Source: DASPKW01 sp038244055 (lineage in GTDB: Bacteria; Planctomycetota; Phycisphaerae; Tepidisphaerales; Tepidisphaeraceae). Taken from it: a DNA stretch of 9,022 nt. The notes under the pieces were generated by a model. That model saw nothing but the letters and a program-made list of their open reading frames with translations. It was not told the DNA's origin and ran no database searches. A program made the translations under genes and the position numbers. Shown in pieces: positions 7,822 to 9,022 of this stretch. How positions within the stretch are numbered: position 1 is the first letter of the stretch; every line of letters begins with the position of its first letter. The stretch is from assembly GCA_038244055.1 (NCBI GenBank), contig JBBRTW010000292.1, positions 1 to 9,022 on the forward strand, read 5' to 3'.

Positions 7822-8889
7822 TCAGGAGCCGGGGGGCGTTGTGTGACTCTTGCAAACAATCTCATCGCCAGTGGGGAGGCACTTTTGTTTGACGTTGCCA
7901 TCGGCTTGCACCTCCAGCGGGCCGACAAAGTCATCGACCAGCCGATTGAATTGCTCGGGCGTCGATGCGGATGCCAGCGAACGTCGGGCATCATCGAAGG
8001 CCGCGCGGATCGCAGCGGCCAAACCCTCTGTATCCGCCGTCGCCTGCTCACGCAACCCGTCCATTGATGCCATCAGGAGTGTGCGGCCGTCTTCAATCTC
8101 CGCCAACTTCCGGCCGATGGATTTCTTCGCGGCGGGGGCAATGTCCCGATCCATCAGCAGATCGAGAAGTCGGGCCTCATCCCGCTCGCTGTCGGCCAGT
8201 TGTGACTTGACCCTGTCGGCGGCGGCGCGATTATCTTTGGTGGCGGCGTCGGCAATCTCCAGCGCCCGGGCGATGATCTTCTCCCCATTGCCGAACAGAT
8301 TCGCGAATCGATTTTGAACAATCGTGTAAATGGCATCATCCCGGATTCGCGCGCTCCCCTCGCAATCCTCAAAGCGCATGTGCCGCGAGCAAATGTAGAA
8401 CCTGTACGCCGCCGTCTTGCTTTGGCCCTTGACGTTGTAGCATTTTGCCCCGCAGTGGCAGTAGACAAGCCCCGTCAGCGGTTGAATCCCATGCGGTGCG
8501 CGCGCTGCGCCGGTCGCTCGCTTTTCCATCTTGGCTTGAATTTCCGCGAACATCTCATCCGAGATAATGCGAAGGTCTTCATCCTGCCGCTCAAGGTGTT
8601 CGGACGCGTCGCGCATCTTCGGGATTCGCTTCCCCTTCTCGCGGTTTAAGATCATCTTGCACGCATTGAATCGGGTGCGCCCCGTCAGAATCGGATTGGA
8701 TAGAATGGCCTGAACCGACGTGTGCATCCATCCCCTGCTCGCATTCTGGCCTTTGGCGTTCTGGCGGCGGGTGAGCATCCCCTTGGCCCGCATCCTCTTG
8801 GCGATGATTTTGAACCCAACTGACTCACAAAGGTATTGATGGACAATGTCCCGGACAATCTCCGCTTCGGTGGGATTGATGACTAAATA
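7822..8889 (-). pseudogene. Large serine recombinase, C-terminal fragment lacking the catalytic domain
   Basis: Read on the minus strand, the frame begins with YLVINPTEAEIVRDI, the usual start of the DNA-binding recombinase domain in large serine recombinases. It continues through the typical WMHTSVQAILSNPILTGRTR segment. A zinc ribbon follows, with Cys at 112, 114, 118, 135 and 144 (numbering from the ATG at 8793), then a Lys/Glu/Arg-rich coiled coil (about 170-270) and a tail ending at 7822. These enzymes normally begin with a resolvase domain of about 140-150 residues holding the catalytic Ser. That domain is absent. The frame meets a stop at 8926-8928, and homology appears to end near 8889, next to insertion-sequence-like DNA. 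The Met at 8793 is inside the recombinase domain and is unlikely to be a real start. The piece would bind DNA at most and cannot cut it. It converges on the DUF2007 gene with a 28-base gap. The missing half may lie beyond the insertion sequence, outside the window. Confidence 0.85.
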
Positions 8890-8936
8890 GCTGTGCGCGA
8901 CTGCGCGCCACTGTATTTGCTTAATTTACAATGAAA

Positions 8937-8997
8937 ATACGAGAGCTCCTTTCTAGGATGGGTTTATCAAGAACTCACCAGGAAAGGAGTCTCGTAT
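8937..8997 (+). promoter_or_regulatory. Inverted repeat masking the ribosome binding site and start codon of the transposase gene
   Basis: ATACGAGA plus CTCCTTTC (8937-8944, 8946-8953, one unpaired G at 8945) is complementary to GAAAGGAG plus TCTCGTAT (8982-8997). This gives 16 base pairs with one bulge and a 28-base loop. The right arm contains the Shine-Dalgarno AAAGGAG (8983-8989) and the first two bases of the ATG at 8996. In RNA the structure would hide the translation start. Similar hairpins in IS10 and IS50 block transposase translation from transcripts that enter from outside the element, and the same role is inferred here. Confidence 0.7.
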
Positions 8998-9022
8998 GGC
9001 CAGGATGTTCGTTCGGATACAC
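8996..9022 (+). CDS. Probable transposase, 5' fragment (nine codons), cut by the window edge
   Basis: The ATG at 8996 is preceded by a strong Shine-Dalgarno, AAAGGAG, six bases upstream. The nine visible codons read MARMFVRIH. An MFVRI-type opening is common in IS1634/IS4-type transposases, which are DDE enzymes that cut and rejoin the ends of their element. Nine residues are too few for a firm family call. Support comes from the good ribosome binding site, the masking hairpin around it, and the position beside an apparently interrupted recombinase gene. Confidence 0.5.

Larger units (their letters stand above)
8890..9022 (+). mobile_element. Left end of an insertion sequence, partial, interrupting the serine recombinase gene
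   Basis: Recombinase homology on the minus strand stops near 8889, and the DNA to the right differs: a short GC palindrome (GCGCG-ACTG-CGCGC, 8895-8908), an AT-rich stretch (8911-8938), then a transposase-like start. This layout fits an insertion-sequence end. The terminal repeat probably starts near CTGTGCGCGACTGC at about 8891, but the exact edge and target duplication cannot be set without the other end. The family is suggested only by the first residues of the open frame, which resemble IS1634/IS4-type transposases. Confidence 0.6.

Noticed and set aside
7850..8317. Plus-strand open frames over the recombinase region
   Set aside because: Ser/Ala/Arg-rich translations without motifs. The minus strand encodes a recognisable recombinase domain, zinc ribbon and coiled coil.

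Overview
The window is GC-rich bacterial DNA. Everything up to about position 7800 reads as chromosomal genes, and the last ~1.2 kb reads as mobile-element debris. The lineage is inferred only from protein style: a very long TPR protein, a Wzc-type autokinase with a Gly-rich N-terminus, a DUF2007/zinc-ribbon protein, and weak or absent Shine-Dalgarno sequences at some starts. These suggest a planctomycete-like bacterium (Planctomycetota, perhaps Phycisphaerae-like), with moderate to low confidence. No rRNA, tRNA or CRISPR array was seen.

Layout. (1) Positions 2-4576, + strand: the 3' part of a giant tetratricopeptide-repeat protein, at least 1524 codons, open at the left edge. (2) Positions 4577-4810: a 234-base spacer with no convincing gene or terminator. 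It ends in a small hairpin next to the Shine-Dalgarno of the next gene. (3) Positions 4811-7045, + strand: a Wzz/Wzc-type polysaccharide co-polymerase fused to a BY-kinase domain (744 aa). (4) Positions 7073-7113: a near-perfect 14-bp hairpin plus T-tract, a textbook intrinsic terminator that closes this transcription unit. (5) Positions 7149-7793, + strand: a DUF2007 domain joined to a split four-cysteine zinc ribbon with a hydrophobic segment inside it. (6) Positions 7822 to about 8889, - strand: the C-terminal two thirds of a large serine recombinase (recombinase domain, zinc ribbon, coiled coil) with no catalytic resolvase domain. (7) From about 8890 to the right edge, + strand: the left end of an insertion sequence, including the first nine codons of a probable transposase. 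A 16-bp inverted repeat covers that gene's ribosome binding site and start codon.

How the parts work together. The TPR protein and the autokinase are adjacent, co-directional and followed by one strong terminator, so they probably form the end of an exopolysaccharide synthesis/export operon. The TPR protein would act as an assembly or export scaffold, and the Wzc-like protein would control chain length and assembly through tyrosine phosphorylation. The kinase has an unusual Walker A' motif (Asp-Ala-Asn instead of Asp-x-Asp), yet keeps Walker A, Walker B, the ExxRxxR oligomerisation motif and a five-tyrosine tail. The right end records nested mobile-element events: a serine recombinase gene lies convergent to the DUF2007 gene with a 28-base gap, and its reading frame appears to have been split by an insertion sequence.

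I did not find a clearly new multi-gene system. The best leads are the altered kinase nucleotide site, the giant TPR partner, and the start-codon-masking hairpin at the insertion-sequence end.
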